Positions 7,564 to 16,891 of a stretch of DNA of 64,000 bases are shown one piece after another. The translations under genes and the position numbers were made by a program. This DNA comes from Alcaligenaceae bacterium. GTDB taxonomy: Bacteria > Pseudomonadota > Gammaproteobacteria > Burkholderiales > Burkholderiaceae_B. The stretch lies in NCBI GenBank assembly GCA_013416445.1, contig JACCER010000001.1, positions 124,001-188,000 on the forward strand, in the 5' to 3' direction. Within the stretch, counting starts at the first letter, position 1. Each line of letters begins with the position of its first letter. The notes beneath the pieces are model-generated. The model had not been told where the DNA came from. It made no database searches and saw nothing but the letters and a program-made list of their open reading frames with translations.

Positions 7564-10500
7564 ATGTCGTCTTTTTCCCAGCATAAGGGTTTGGTATTCG
7601 ATCTGGAAGTTGTGCCGCCTAAAGGCACACAGCCTGCCCGTATCATGATGGTGGGCGCTTTGCGGCCAGATTCTGGCGCTGAGCTAGAGCTGAAAGTAGC
7701 AGGAAACCCATCCTTGGCTTTGCAGCAACTGGATGTATTGTCTGAGGGCGCGGGTTTCGTGCTTGGGCACAATGCCATCGCCCATGACTTGCCCATTTTG
7801 CGCGAACATGCTCCCAACATGGTTTTGCATACACTGCCAGTGATAGATACCTTGCGTTTATCGCCGTTGGCGTTTCCGCAGAATCCGTATCACCGGCTGG
7901 TCAAAGATTACAAGCTCATCCGCGATAGCCTCAATTCGCCTCTATCAGATTGCCGCTCGACCTTGGTCCTTTTTCAGGATCAACGCCAGGCATTTGCTCA
8001 GTTGAAAGAGGGCAATCCAAAGGAACTGCTCTGCTACCAGACCTTGTTGGCTCCGACCCTCAAGAGTGATTTGGGGGCTTTCTTTGCGTCTTTAAGTGGG
8101 CAGGGTCCTGTACCTTTATCCGAGCTCAGGACACTGATTCCGCAACTGCTACAAGAGTCAGACCCGTCGCTGTCGCGAGACTTGAGGGTATGCCGGACAC
8201 GACTTCAGCAACTGCTCGATGCAGATCTTCAGCAAGAAGATCTGCATTGGCCCTTGGCTTATGCTCTGGCCTGGCTTCGTGTCTCTGGTGGCAACTCAGT
8301 GTTGGCTCCCTGGGTTCGGCATCAGTTTCCGGCGGTCGGTCAGCTAATCTCCGAACTGCGCGATGTACCGTGCGGGCAGGAGGGTTGCCAGTATTGTCAA
8401 ACGACGCATGACCCACGCCACGAACTGAAGCGCTATTTCGGCTTCCCCGATTTCCGTTACGAGCAGCCAGGGAAGAGTTTGCAGCACGACATCGTGCTTG
8501 CCGGCATGCGTGGCCAGCATGTGCTTGCCATCTTGGCGACTGGCGGGGGCAAGTCGTTGTGCTACCAGTTGCCGGCGCTTAACCGTTTTCATCGTAATGG
8601 CAGTCTTACCATTATCATTTCGCCGCTGCAGTCGCTGATGAAGGACCAGGTGGATGGCTTGATGGAACGCAACGTCCAGTGCGCCGCGACACTGAATGGC
8701 CTGTTGACCATGCCCGAACGTGCCGAAGTGCTGGAAAAGGTCCAGATGGGTGACGTGGGCATACTGCTGGTGTCGCCCGAGCAGTTCCGTAACAAGGCTT
8801 TCCGGCGGGCTATCCGCCAACGTCAGGTCGGCGCCTGGATTTTCGATGAGGCGCATTGCCTGTCGAAGTGGGGCAGTGATTTTCGGCCGGATTACCTCTA
8901 TGTATCGCGTTTCATCCGGGAATACACCGGTGACCACCCGCTGGCCCAGATCGGCTGCTTTACCGCGACGGCCAAGCCAGATGTGCTGGCCGACATTCAG
9001 AGCCACTTCAAGGAAAGCCTAGGCATAGAATTCAAGGTTTTTCCTGGCGGGCATGAGCGGGTGAATCTGCATTTCGATGTGCTGCCCTGTATCCGGGCAG
9101 AGAAGTGGTCGCGTACGGATCGCTTGCTGCACGAGCATCTCGACAGCCAGGAGGGTGGTGCTGTTGTCTTCGTTTCCAGCCGTAAGAGTGCTGAGGAGCT
9201 TTCCGACTTCCTGATCAGCCAAGGGTGGCCTTGCAAGCACTTCCATGCCGGTCTGGAACCCAATACCAAAATGGATGTTCAGGATGGCTTCAAGGCTGGG
9301 CAGTTGAGGATCATCGTTGCCACCAACGCCTTTGGAATGGGGGTGGATAAGGCTGATATCCGTCTGGTCGTGCATGCCGACATACCGGGGTCGCTAGAAA
9401 ACTACCTGCAGGAAGCTGGCAGGGCTGGGCGTGATCAGGGTGATGCTCGCTGTGTGCTTTTGTACGACCCGCAAGACATCGAAACCCAGTTCGGCATGAG
9501 CGAGCGCTCCAAGCTTAGTATGCGCGACATCCAACAGATCTTGCGCAAGTTGCGTAACGAGAGCAATCGGCGTAAGGGTGGCAAGCTGATTATCACGGCG
9601 GGTGAAATCCTGTTGGACGACAGCGTCGATACCAGCTTTTCTGCGGATGAGCGTGATGCCGAAACCAAGGTTGTTACGGCGGTTGCCTGGCTGGAGCGTG
9701 GTGATTACCTCAAACGTGAGGAAAACCATACGCAGATTTTCCCAGCACGACTGGATCTGAGCGCGGAAGAGGCTGAACAGCGCTTATTGAAGGCCAAACT
9801 GCCGCAACGCCGACTACAAGAGTTCAGGGCTATTCTGAGCTTTCTCTATAGCGTCGGTGTTGACGAGCGAGTGAATACCGATGAATTGATGCAGTTGACC
9901 AGTTTAGAGTCGGAAGAGGTTGCCAGCGCACTCAAGCAACTCGAGGAAATGGGGCTGCTGGTTAATGATGCGCAGATAACGCTGTATGTGCGTCATGGCG
10001 TGACAGGGGCTTCCAGCCAGCGTCTGCAAAACACGCTGGCGCTGGAGCAGGCATTGCTGCAGTGTTTGCCCGAGCAGGCGCCGGATGCCGAGCAGGGTGA
10101 TTGGCAGGATCTGAATCTGTCGGCGCTAAGCGCTGAGCTCAAGGCAACGACTGGGCTGGACGAGTTGCTTCCTTTGCATGTGCTGCGCTTGTTGCGCAGC
10201 CTGGCTCAGGATCATGATGCCGATGGCCAGCAGCGCAGTAGCTTCGAGCTCAGGCAGCTTAATCGTGATTACCTCAAGTTGCGTATCAAGGGTGGTCATT
10301 CCTGGTCGAAGATCGTTGGTTTTGGAGACGTGCGGCGCGTATTGGCTAGCCAGTTTCTGGAACTGTTCATCGGTAAGTTGCCGGCGGGATTGCGTGGCGC
10401 TGATCTGCTGGTTGAAACGAGTTTCGGTGAATTGCTTCAAGTGCTCGAAAGTGACCTTGAGCTGCGACATCTGATTCCACCGAACAGGCGTCGCAGGGTC

Positions 10501-12687
10501 ATCGAGCATGTCTTGCTCTACCTGCATAGGCAGGCCATTTTGACCCTCAACCATGGCATGACGGTGATGCGCCGAGCCATGACCATCGAGGTGAAAAAAG
10601 AAGACAAGCGCAAGACCTTCCTCAAGGAAGACTACTTGCGGCTCGACGAGCACTATCGCGAGAAGCGTATTCAGGTTCATGTGATGCGTGAGTATGCTGA
10701 AGTGGCGCTGAAGGAGATGATCGAGGCCTTGCGCCTGGTACTGGATTACTTCACGAGCTCCAAGCAGATCTTCATAACACGCCATTTTTCCGGGCGAGAG
10801 GGCGTGCTTAAGTTGGCGACTAGCGAGGAGTCATGGAAGTCCATCATTGAGTCGCTGAGCACGGCCCAGAAGCTGATAGTCGCTGACGATGACGACCTGA
10901 ATCGGCTGGTATTGGCCGGGCCAGGCTCTGGCAAAACACGAGTGATTGTGCATCGCATTGCTTACTTGCTGCGTGTGCGGCGGGTACCGGCGGCCAGCAT
11001 TGTGGCGCTGACCTTCAACCGCCACGCGGCGAACGAGATTCGCAAGCGCTTGCTGGCGCTGGTCGGCGCCGACGCTTATGGTGTCAGCGTTCTGACCTAT
11101 CACAGCATGGCTATGCGCTTGACTGGCACCCGCTTTGAGCTAGGCGCTACGGTCGACGAGCGAGTTCTCAAGCAGGTATTGAGCGACGCCGTCGAATTGC
11201 TGGAAGGCAAGCGCAGTATTGAGGGAGAAGACGACCTTCGCGAGCAGTTGTTGCGCGGATATCGTTATATCTTGGTCGACGAATACCAGGATATCGACGA
11301 CTTGCAATACCGTTTGGTAAGTGCCCTGGCCGGGCGGCAAGCGGAAGAGGATGGCCGGTTGTGCATTATGGCGGTAGGCGACGACGACCAGAATATCTAT
11401 GCCTGGCGCGATACGAACAATCGCTATATCGAGCGCTTCCGCGAGGATTATGAGGCGTCGACTAGCTTCCTGGTCGATAACTATCGCTCTTCTTTGCGGA
11501 TCATCGAAGCGGCCAACCAGCTCGTAGCTCAAAACCCTGCTCGTCTGAAAGAGGCGAACCCCATCCGTATCGATAGGGCACGGCGAGAGTCGGCTGCCGG
11601 TGGCGTATGGGAGGAGCGGGACGAGCAACAAAAAGGCCGGGTACTACGACTGCAGATAGCTCCGAGCGACGGCGAGCTCGGTAATCTACAAGCTCAGGCA
11701 GCCATGGCACAGTTAGAGCGCCTGTTAGCGCTTGAGCAGGGAAACTGGAACGGCTGTGCAGTGTTGGCGCGGACGCACCGCTATCTGTGGCCGATTCAGG
11801 CCTGGTGCGAGCAGCATCATATTCCTTATTTCTTGGCGGCAGACAAGGAAACTGCATTACCGATGACTCGGCAGCGCAGTTTCGTGGCTGCCATCGACCA
11901 TCTAAAAGAAATCGAAGGCGCTTTGTGCGCGGCTGACGCATGGGCGCATTTGTCGGGTAGCGATCAACTGCAGGAAGCCGAGTGGCAGCGCTTTTTCCAA
12001 ACAGCCTTTGAGCAAATGCAAGGAGAGTTGGGAGACTGCCAGCTTGGTTGTGAAGCACTCGTCGACTGGTTGTATGATTACGCCCGCGAGTTGCGCCAAC
12101 AGCCCAAGGAAGGCCTTTATCTTGGCACCGTGCATTCAGCTAAAGGGCTGGAATTCCGCCATGTCGTCTTGTTGGATGGCGGCTGGAACACTCAGGCTAG
12201 TGCGCTTGCCGATGAGCGTCGTTTGTACTACGTGGGTATGACTCGAGCAGAGCAAACCCTGACCTTGTGCGAATTCGCTGACGACAACCCATTCAGCTGT
12301 AGCCTGACGAAGGATATTCAGCAATATGCGTTTCAAGGGGTACCGCTCTCCGAGTTGGAGATACGCTTTCAGCAGCTCGCGTTGAAAGATATCGACATCG
12401 GTTTTGCTGGTCGTCAATCACCGCATGCTCAGATACACAAGGCTATCGAGGGGCTGCGCGAGGGGGATCCGCTAACACTGAAGGAGGAGGCAGGCCGCTA
12501 TCAACTGCTCGATAGGCAGGGCAACGTGGTAGGGCGAACCGCCAAGTCGTTCCAGCCACAGATTGGCTTTGATCACTGCGAAGTTGCGGCAGTCATAGTG
12601 CGTTTTGCCGAGGATAGCGAGGAGCAATACAGGGGTTTGAATAAGTGTGAGCGTTGGGAGGTGGTTGTACCGCGAGGTAGGGGGTAG
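7564..12687 (+). CDS. exonuclease-RecQ-UvrD fusion helicase (1707 residues)
   Basis: One uninterrupted protein with three enzymatic parts. Residues 1-145: DEDD 3'-5' exonuclease fold (FDLEV with D13/E15, GHNAIAHDLPIL with D75, SDCRSTL with D129). Residues 265-290: a CGQEGCQYC cluster, possibly zinc-binding. Residues 300-640: RecQ-type SF2 helicase with Walker A ATGGGKS (about 325-331), DEAH 428-431, the RecQ aromatic loop HCLSKWGSDFR and motif VI QEAGRAGRDQG. Residues about 640-1090: helical/winged-helix linker. Residues 1100-1580: SF1 UvrD/Rep helicase with GPGSGKT at 1119-1125, DEYQD near 1239, DDDQNIYAW near 1273, TVHSAKGLEF near 1522 and YYVGMTRAE near 1553. All motif residues look intact. 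The ATG follows AAGGA by 11 bases. It stands alone beside dead toxin-antitoxin genes. DNA repair or anti-phage defence is likely; I cannot tell which. Confidence 0.9.
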   Translation: MSSFSQHKGLVFDLEVVPPKGTQPARIMMVGALRPDSGAELELKVAGNPSLALQQLDVLSEGAGFVLGHNAIAHDLPILREHAPNMVLHTLPVIDTLRLSPLAFPQNPYHRLVKDYKLIRDSLNSPLSDCRSTLVLFQDQRQAFAQLKEGNPKELLCYQTLLAPTLKSDLGAFFASLSGQGPVPLSELRTLIPQLLQESDPSLSRDLRVCRTRLQQLLDADLQQEDLHWPLAYALAWLRVSGGNSVLAPWVRHQFPAVGQLISELRDVPCGQEGCQYCQTTHDPRHELKRYFGFPDFRYEQPGKSLQHDIVLAGMRGQHVLAILATGGGKSLCYQLPALNRFHRNGSLTIIISPLQSLMKDQVDGLMERNVQCAATLNGLLTMPERAEVLEKVQMGDVGILLVSPEQFRNKAFRRAIRQRQVGAWIFDEAHCLSKWGSDFRPDYLYVSRFIREYTGDHPLAQIGCFTATAKPDVLADIQSHFKESLGIEFKVFPGGHERVNLHFDVLPCIRAEKWSRTDRLLHEHLDSQEGGAVVFVSSRKSAEELSDFLISQGWPCKHFHAGLEPNTKMDVQDGFKAGQLRIIVATNAFGMGVDKADIRLVVHADIPGSLENYLQEAGRAGRDQGDARCVLLYDPQDIETQFGMSERSKLSMRDIQQILRKLRNESNRRKGGKLIITAGEILLDDSVDTSFSADERDAETKVVTAVAWLERGDYLKREENHTQIFPARLDLSAEEAEQRLLKAKLPQRRLQEFRAILSFLYSVGVDERVNTDELMQLTSLESEEVASALKQLEEMGLLVNDAQITLYVRHGVTGASSQRLQNTLALEQALLQCLPEQAPDAEQGDWQDLNLSALSAELKATTGLDELLPLHVLRLLRSLAQDHDADGQQRSSFELRQLNRDYLKLRIKGGHSWSKIVGFGDVRRVLASQFLELFIGKLPAGLRGADLLVETSFGELLQVLESDLELRHLIPPNRRRRVIEHVLLYLHRQAILTLNHGMTVMRRAMTIEVKKEDKRKTFLKEDYLRLDEHYREKRIQVHVMREYAEVALKEMIEALRLVLDYFTSSKQIFITRHFSGREGVLKLATSEESWKSIIESLSTAQKLIVADDDDLNRLVLAGPGSGKTRVIVHRIAYLLRVRRVPAASIVALTFNRHAANEIRKRLLALVGADAYGVSVLTYHSMAMRLTGTRFELGATVDERVLKQVLSDAVELLEGKRSIEGEDDLREQLLRGYRYILVDEYQDIDDLQYRLVSALAGRQAEEDGRLCIMAVGDDDQNIYAWRDTNNRYIERFREDYEASTSFLVDNYRSSLRIIEAANQLVAQNPARLKEANPIRIDRARRESAAGGVWEERDEQQKGRVLRLQIAPSDGELGNLQAQAAMAQLERLLALEQGNWNGCAVLARTHRYLWPIQAWCEQHHIPYFLAADKETALPMTRQRSFVAAIDHLKEIEGALCAADAWAHLSGSDQLQEAEWQRFFQTAFEQMQGELGDCQLGCEALVDWLYDYARELRQQPKEGLYLGTVHSAKGLEFRHVVLLDGGWNTQASALADERRLYYVGMTRAEQTLTLCEFADDNPFSCSLTKDIQQYAFQGVPLSELEIRFQQLALKDIDIGFAGRQSPHAQIHKAIEGLREGDPLTLKEEAGRYQLLDRQGNVVGRTAKSFQPQIGFDHCEVAAVIVRFAEDSEEQYRGLNKCERWEVVVPRGRG

Positions 12688-12847
12688 GAGCTGCGCTGGG
12701 TTTGTCCTCGCTCACATCGCTTTCGTTTGGCTCGCTGCCTAAACAAATTCCATATGCTCGACTAACAGGATGGTGAATTGCATGCCATTCCCAGGCAATC
12801 AAATAAGAAAATATTGTCATAGCTCTCAAGTCTGATGATAAGCTTGC

Positions 12848-14110
12848 GTGTTGTTTTTGTGTTCTTGTTACTTGGGGTGGGTTTTGTCTCATATTGATGC
12901 TGCATTGCCAGAAGAAAAAACACCTATATTGTCCCAGCGCGACCAGCGTGGAAATATTATTCGTCTTACCCTGGCGCAGGCCTTGGCCGGTGCAAACGCA
13001 GTGGTGGTTTATGCTACCGGATCGATAGTTGGCAATGTAATTGCACCGGATAAGTCATTGGCGACTTTGCCTATTTCTATTTTCGTGGTGGGCATGGCTG
13101 CATGCATCATGCCCATGGGCGCAATTGCCCGACGGTACGGCAGGCGAGCCGCTTTCCTGGCCGGAGCGGGTTGTGGCGTGCTGGTTGGGTTATTGGCAGC
13201 AATGTCGGTTGTGCTAGGCTCGTTCTGGTTGTTTTGCCTGGCGACGTTCTTTGGTGGCGCCTATGCGGCGGTGGTACTGTCCTTTCGCTTTGCCGCCGCT
13301 GATGGCGTCGAGCCAAGTAAGCGTGCCCGTGCTCTGTCATTTGTCATGGGAGGCGGAGTAGCAGCTGGTGTCATCGGACCGCAACTGGTCACCTATACCA
13401 TGGACTTATGGCCGCCCTACATGTTCGTTGTTACCTATCTGGTACAAGCGGCTGTGGCAGCTGTGTCGGGGGTGGTATTGCTGGGCGTACGCCTGCCGAA
13501 GCTGACAGTCAAGCAGGAGTCAGGAGGGCGAGCGCTATCAGTGATAGTGCGCCAACCGCGTTTCATTACGGCAGTCATCTGCGGTACGGTTTCCTATTTA
13601 CTGATGAATTTCATTATGACGTCAGCTCCGCTGGCCATGCAGATGTGTGGCCATCCACAGGAAACCGCTAATCTGGGTATGCAGTGGCACGTTATTTCCA
13701 TGTATTTGCCCAGCTTCTTTACCGGGCGCTTGATTATGCGGTTCGGGGCGGGCCGTGTGGTGTCGGTAGGATTAGTATTAACGGGTCTGGCAGCAGCAAT
13801 AGGCTTGGCGGGTATTGATGTTGCGAATTTCTGGCTTACTTTGATTCTCTTGGGCGTGGGCTGGAACTTCGGCTTCATTGGCGCCTCGGCGCTGGTGCTT
13901 GAATGTCATAGACCGGAGGAGGGGGCTCGCGTGCAATCGTTTAATGATTTTGTGGTCTTCGGGACCATGGCCGTGGGGTCTTTCGCTTCGGGCAGTCTGT
14001 TGGCTGCATATGGTTGGGATGTCGTGCTTTGGGTGTCGTTTGCACCGCTGGCCTTTGCCGTTGCAGCCTTAGGCGTGGCTGCCTTGCTGCAGCCTGCGCC
14101 AGCTTCATAG
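12848..14110 (+). CDS. MFS transporter
   Basis: A 420-residue major facilitator superfamily protein with about 12 hydrophobic helices. The loop 2-3 signature is visible as GAIARRYGRRAAFLAG. A longer central loop (KLTVKQESGGRALSV) divides the two halves. Substrate cannot be told. The start is uncertain: the ATG at 12848 lacks a good ribosome site and the first residues look non-homologous, so a TTG farther in (about 12891) may be used. The preceding 160 bp hold no recognisable gene. The next feature downstream is a truncated gene on the other strand, so this transporter is transcribed alone. Confidence 0.85.
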   Translation: MLFLCSCYLGWVLSHIDAALPEEKTPILSQRDQRGNIIRLTLAQALAGANAVVVYATGSIVGNVIAPDKSLATLPISIFVVGMAACIMPMGAIARRYGRRAAFLAGAGCGVLVGLLAAMSVVLGSFWLFCLATFFGGAYAAVVLSFRFAAADGVEPSKRARALSFVMGGGVAAGVIGPQLVTYTMDLWPPYMFVVTYLVQAAVAAVSGVVLLGVRLPKLTVKQESGGRALSVIVRQPRFITAVICGTVSYLLMNFIMTSAPLAMQMCGHPQETANLGMQWHVISMYLPSFFTGRLIMRFGAGRVVSVGLVLTGLAAAIGLAGIDVANFWLTLILLGVGWNFGFIGASALVLECHRPEEGARVQSFNDFVVFGTMAVGSFASGSLLAAYGWDVVLWVSFAPLAFAVAALGVAALLQPAPAS

Positions 14111-14136
14111 AACCCTGTAACAGAGTTCCGGCAGGC

Positions 14137-14330
14137 CACTTGGCATCAGCCACAGTATGCCGCATGCCTGCCTGGAATATCCGCTGCGTCATCGCAGACA
14201 GGAAGCGATCATCGCCCTTACGCTTCAACTCTTCAGGTGCCAGTGCCTGGGGCAGGAAGGCCTCCATCGCTTCTTCAGAATTAAAACGCGCGCGCACTGT
14301 GTCGTAAAGCCACTGGTAAGTTAAGTTCAC
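14137..14330 (-). pseudogene. 5' fragment of a DNA-3-methyladenine glycosylase I-like gene
   Basis: From a GTG at 14330 with AAGGA 6 bases upstream, the minus strand reads NLTYQWLYDTVRARFNSEEA, MEAFLPQALAPEELKRKGDD and FLSAMTQRIFQAGMRHTVADAKWP. This is the N-terminal third of the Tag-like glycosylase family (LPQxLSPEEL..DDRxLxxMTxxVFQAGxxxxVxxxKWP). Homology stops at WP, about 27 bp from the end of the MFS gene; beyond it the frame is antisense to that gene. The catalytic part is missing. Insertion of the MFS gene or a deletion truncated it. Confidence 0.6.
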
Positions 14331-14486
14331 CGTTGATCCTTGCAATTTTGGATGATGTCGGATGAGCGCAAAATGCCTGAGCATCACCAACAAGCTTAAC
14401 CCACCCTCTGTTCCTGCTACACGCTACAATGGCCGCTACACATTATGTGGCACAATTTACATAGGTTCACTATTGATTAACATGCT

Positions 14487-16340
14487 GTGCGTCTGAATGC
14501 TTATCACGTCCAGGCCTTGCTGCTGGCGCTGACCTTGGCGTGGCTGCTGGCCTTGTCTTTATTTCAGCCTTGGGCGGCGCTCGACGGCCGGCTGGGCGAT
14601 ATTCTGGGCCGGCAGCATGTTGCTCAACGTCAGCCACCTTCCGACATCATCCTGATCAACATCGATCAAGCCAGCCTTGACGACCCCGACATGTTGGAAC
14701 TCGCCGGTAACTGGCCCTGGCCACGGGCCATACATGGCGAGCTATTGGGCTGGCTCGCGCAACAGCAGCCCAAGGCTATTGTTTTTGATCTGATTTTTAG
14801 CGAGCCGGATCGCTTTCGCCTGGAAAGCGATCAGTTTTTTGAGCAGGCGCTACGCGAATACCCGGCTTATCTGCCGCTGGTGGTCACGGATGGTATTAAA
14901 TCGCGCCTGGCAGACCTCCCGCCCATTATGGGCGCGCGTGCGCATTCCGGGGCTAGCGCCGAAGCCGGATTGCCGCTCATTGCGCCCAAGGCGGTTTCTC
15001 CCGATGTATGGCGTACTGGGCTGATCAACTTCCTGCCTGATCCCGATGGAATTGGACGGCGCTATTGGTTGCATTATCCCGAGCAAGGCTGGTCTTTGCC
15101 ATCGTTGCCGGCGCGCGTCGCCGCAGACTTGGGGGTGCTGGTGCCCGAACAAGAGGCGTTGCACCTGCATTTTTATGGCAGCCAGTTCAAGCAGATTTCA
15201 TACGCTCCCTTGTTTCTTGAATCCCTGAAGCAGCATCCTGAAGGCTTGCCCGATCTTCAGGATAAAGTAATTATTATTGGTAGCGCGGCGCCCGGCTTGC
15301 ACGACTTGCGTCCTACCCCGTTGGGACCATCCACACCAGGTCCCTTCATATTGGCTACGGCCTTGTCCAACCTGCTGTATGCTGATTTTTTGCGGCCGGT
15401 TTCGCCTCAATTTTCATTATGGGCGGGGGTGGTGATCGCCTTGCTGCTGGCGCTGGCCACGTACAGAAAAATCAGTCCCTTGCGCCAAGGGGGGTGGTTG
15501 TTGGGAGGCACCCTGGCGCTGATAGCCATCGCCTACGGTCTTTTAGATTTCAATTATTTGTGGCTGCCTTACTCTACACTGCTGACGCTTTGGCTGTTTT
15601 TTGCCTGCTGCACGATGGGTGCTTATGTACGCGAGTATGCACAGCGCGAACGCAATCTTAAAATATTTGGCCGTTTTCTTGACCCTAGAGTCGTTGCCAG
15701 CCTGACCGACAGCGAAACCCTGGAGGCGGCACGCATAGGCGGCAGCCGTGAAATATCAGTGCTTTTCTCAGATATACGCGGTTTTACGTCCCTGTCGGAA
15801 AACACGTCGCCCGAAGAGCTCATCGCTTTGCTTAACCGCTATTTTGATACCCAAGTGGAAGCGATCTTTCACGAAGGCGGTACCCTGGATAAGTTTATCG
15901 GTGATGCCATCATGGCTTTTTGGGGGGCTCCGCTGGCCACCGACGACCACGCGCCGCAGGCGGTGCGAGCCGCGTTGGAAATGCAACGTCGGTTGCTGGC
16001 TTTTCAACAAGAGCCCGATCTGCGAGGCAGTGATTTCGATATTGGAATAGGCATACATACCGGACCCGCTGTGGTGGGGTTGCTGGGGTCGGAAAAACGG
16101 CTGGACTACACCGCAATAGGTGACACCGTCAATTTGGCCAGCCGCATTGAAGGTAAGACCCGAGATCAGCCCAAGGCGCCGGGCAAAGAAAAAATTCGCA
16201 TATTAGTGTCGCAAGCGACCCGGGACGCGTGTGAATTACGCGCGCCCGGCGAGTTTGAGTTTGATGATGAAGGATACACCCACGTCAAGGGTCGCTTGGA
16301 ACCCGTGTATTTATATGAGCCTAAAAGGAGTCGTTCATGA
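14487..16340 (+). CDS. CHASE2-domain adenylate/guanylate cyclase
   Basis: A 617-residue membrane sensor cyclase starting at a GTG. Parts: one N-terminal membrane helix (about 8-27), extracytoplasmic CHASE2 domain (about 40-310; IILINIDQASLD, WPWPRAIHGELLGWL), three membrane helices (about 310-385), and a class III cyclase domain (about 405-605) with LFSDIRGFTSLSE (first metal aspartate), GDAIMAFWG (second), and YTAIGDTVNLASRIE (transition-state Asn/Arg). It should make cAMP (or cGMP) from NTP in response to a periplasmic signal. Its stop overlaps the next start as ATGA (16337-16340), so it heads a three-gene operon with an SH3b protein and an M48 protease. Confidence 0.9.
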   Translation: MRLNAYHVQALLLALTLAWLLALSLFQPWAALDGRLGDILGRQHVAQRQPPSDIILINIDQASLDDPDMLELAGNWPWPRAIHGELLGWLAQQQPKAIVFDLIFSEPDRFRLESDQFFEQALREYPAYLPLVVTDGIKSRLADLPPIMGARAHSGASAEAGLPLIAPKAVSPDVWRTGLINFLPDPDGIGRRYWLHYPEQGWSLPSLPARVAADLGVLVPEQEALHLHFYGSQFKQISYAPLFLESLKQHPEGLPDLQDKVIIIGSAAPGLHDLRPTPLGPSTPGPFILATALSNLLYADFLRPVSPQFSLWAGVVIALLLALATYRKISPLRQGGWLLGGTLALIAIAYGLLDFNYLWLPYSTLLTLWLFFACCTMGAYVREYAQRERNLKIFGRFLDPRVVASLTDSETLEAARIGGSREISVLFSDIRGFTSLSENTSPEELIALLNRYFDTQVEAIFHEGGTLDKFIGDAIMAFWGAPLATDDHAPQAVRAALEMQRRLLAFQQEPDLRGSDFDIGIGIHTGPAVVGLLGSEKRLDYTAIGDTVNLASRIEGKTRDQPKAPGKEKIRILVSQATRDACELRAPGEFEFDDEGYTHVKGRLEPVYLYEPKRSRS

Positions 16341-16882
16341 ACGTTTTGCGTTTATCCGTTGCTCTCGCCACAGTGTTTCTGGCGTGTGGTGCGGCGCATG
16401 CCCAAACCGCCACGCTGATCCGGGATGCCGAGCTGAAGCAGCAGCCGTTTACCGATGCACCCACGGTAAGCAGTCTGCGTAAAAAAACAGCGGTCAGCAT
16501 CATTGCCAATCAAGGGGGATGGACGCAAGTCAAAGACGCGAACGGCCAGACTGGATGGGTCAGGCTCTTGAATATACGCCCAGACAGTCCCAAGGCGACG
16601 GGCGGCTATTTTAATAGTCTGAGCGCTATGGGTAATGTCGCCCGCACGGGTACGACGGGTGTAACGGCCACCACAGGCACTAAAGGGATTAGCAGCGATT
16701 TGTTGGCGCGCGCCACCCCTAACCCCAGCGAGCGCAAGCGTATGGATCAGTATCGGGCCAGCGTTAAAAGTGCACAAGCTTATGCGCGAACCAACAAGCT
16801 TCAGTCTAACAGTCTGGCTTGGCTGAAAACATCTGACGCTCCGCCCGCTCCGGCAGGCACAATCCGATTGCGTGGCAACTAG
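16337..16882 (+). CDS. secreted SH3b-domain protein
   Basis: A 181-residue protein with a signal peptide (cleavage near GAAHA-Q, residue 22). Residues about 25-85 form a bacterial SH3 domain (ATLIRDAELKQQPF, VSIIANQGGWTQVKDANGQ, GWVRLLNI), typical of periplasmic proteins that touch peptidoglycan. A Gly/Thr-rich linker (TGTTGVTATTGTKG) precedes a basic helical tail. Translationally coupled to the cyclase upstream and followed after 9 bp by the M48 protease gene. Its job is probably envelope sensing or protease targeting; this is inferred from context only. Confidence 0.8.
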   Translation: MNVLRLSVALATVFLACGAAHAQTATLIRDAELKQQPFTDAPTVSSLRKKTAVSIIANQGGWTQVKDANGQTGWVRLLNIRPDSPKATGGYFNSLSAMGNVARTGTTGVTATTGTKGISSDLLARATPNPSERKRMDQYRASVKSAQAYARTNKLQSNSLAWLKTSDAPPAPAGTIRLRGN

Positions 16883-16891
16883 GAGGTTTAC

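Noticed and set aside
8344-12417. Long antisense frames inside the helicase gene.
   Set aside because: Shadows of the real coding frame in GC-rich DNA; no motifs or ribosome sites.
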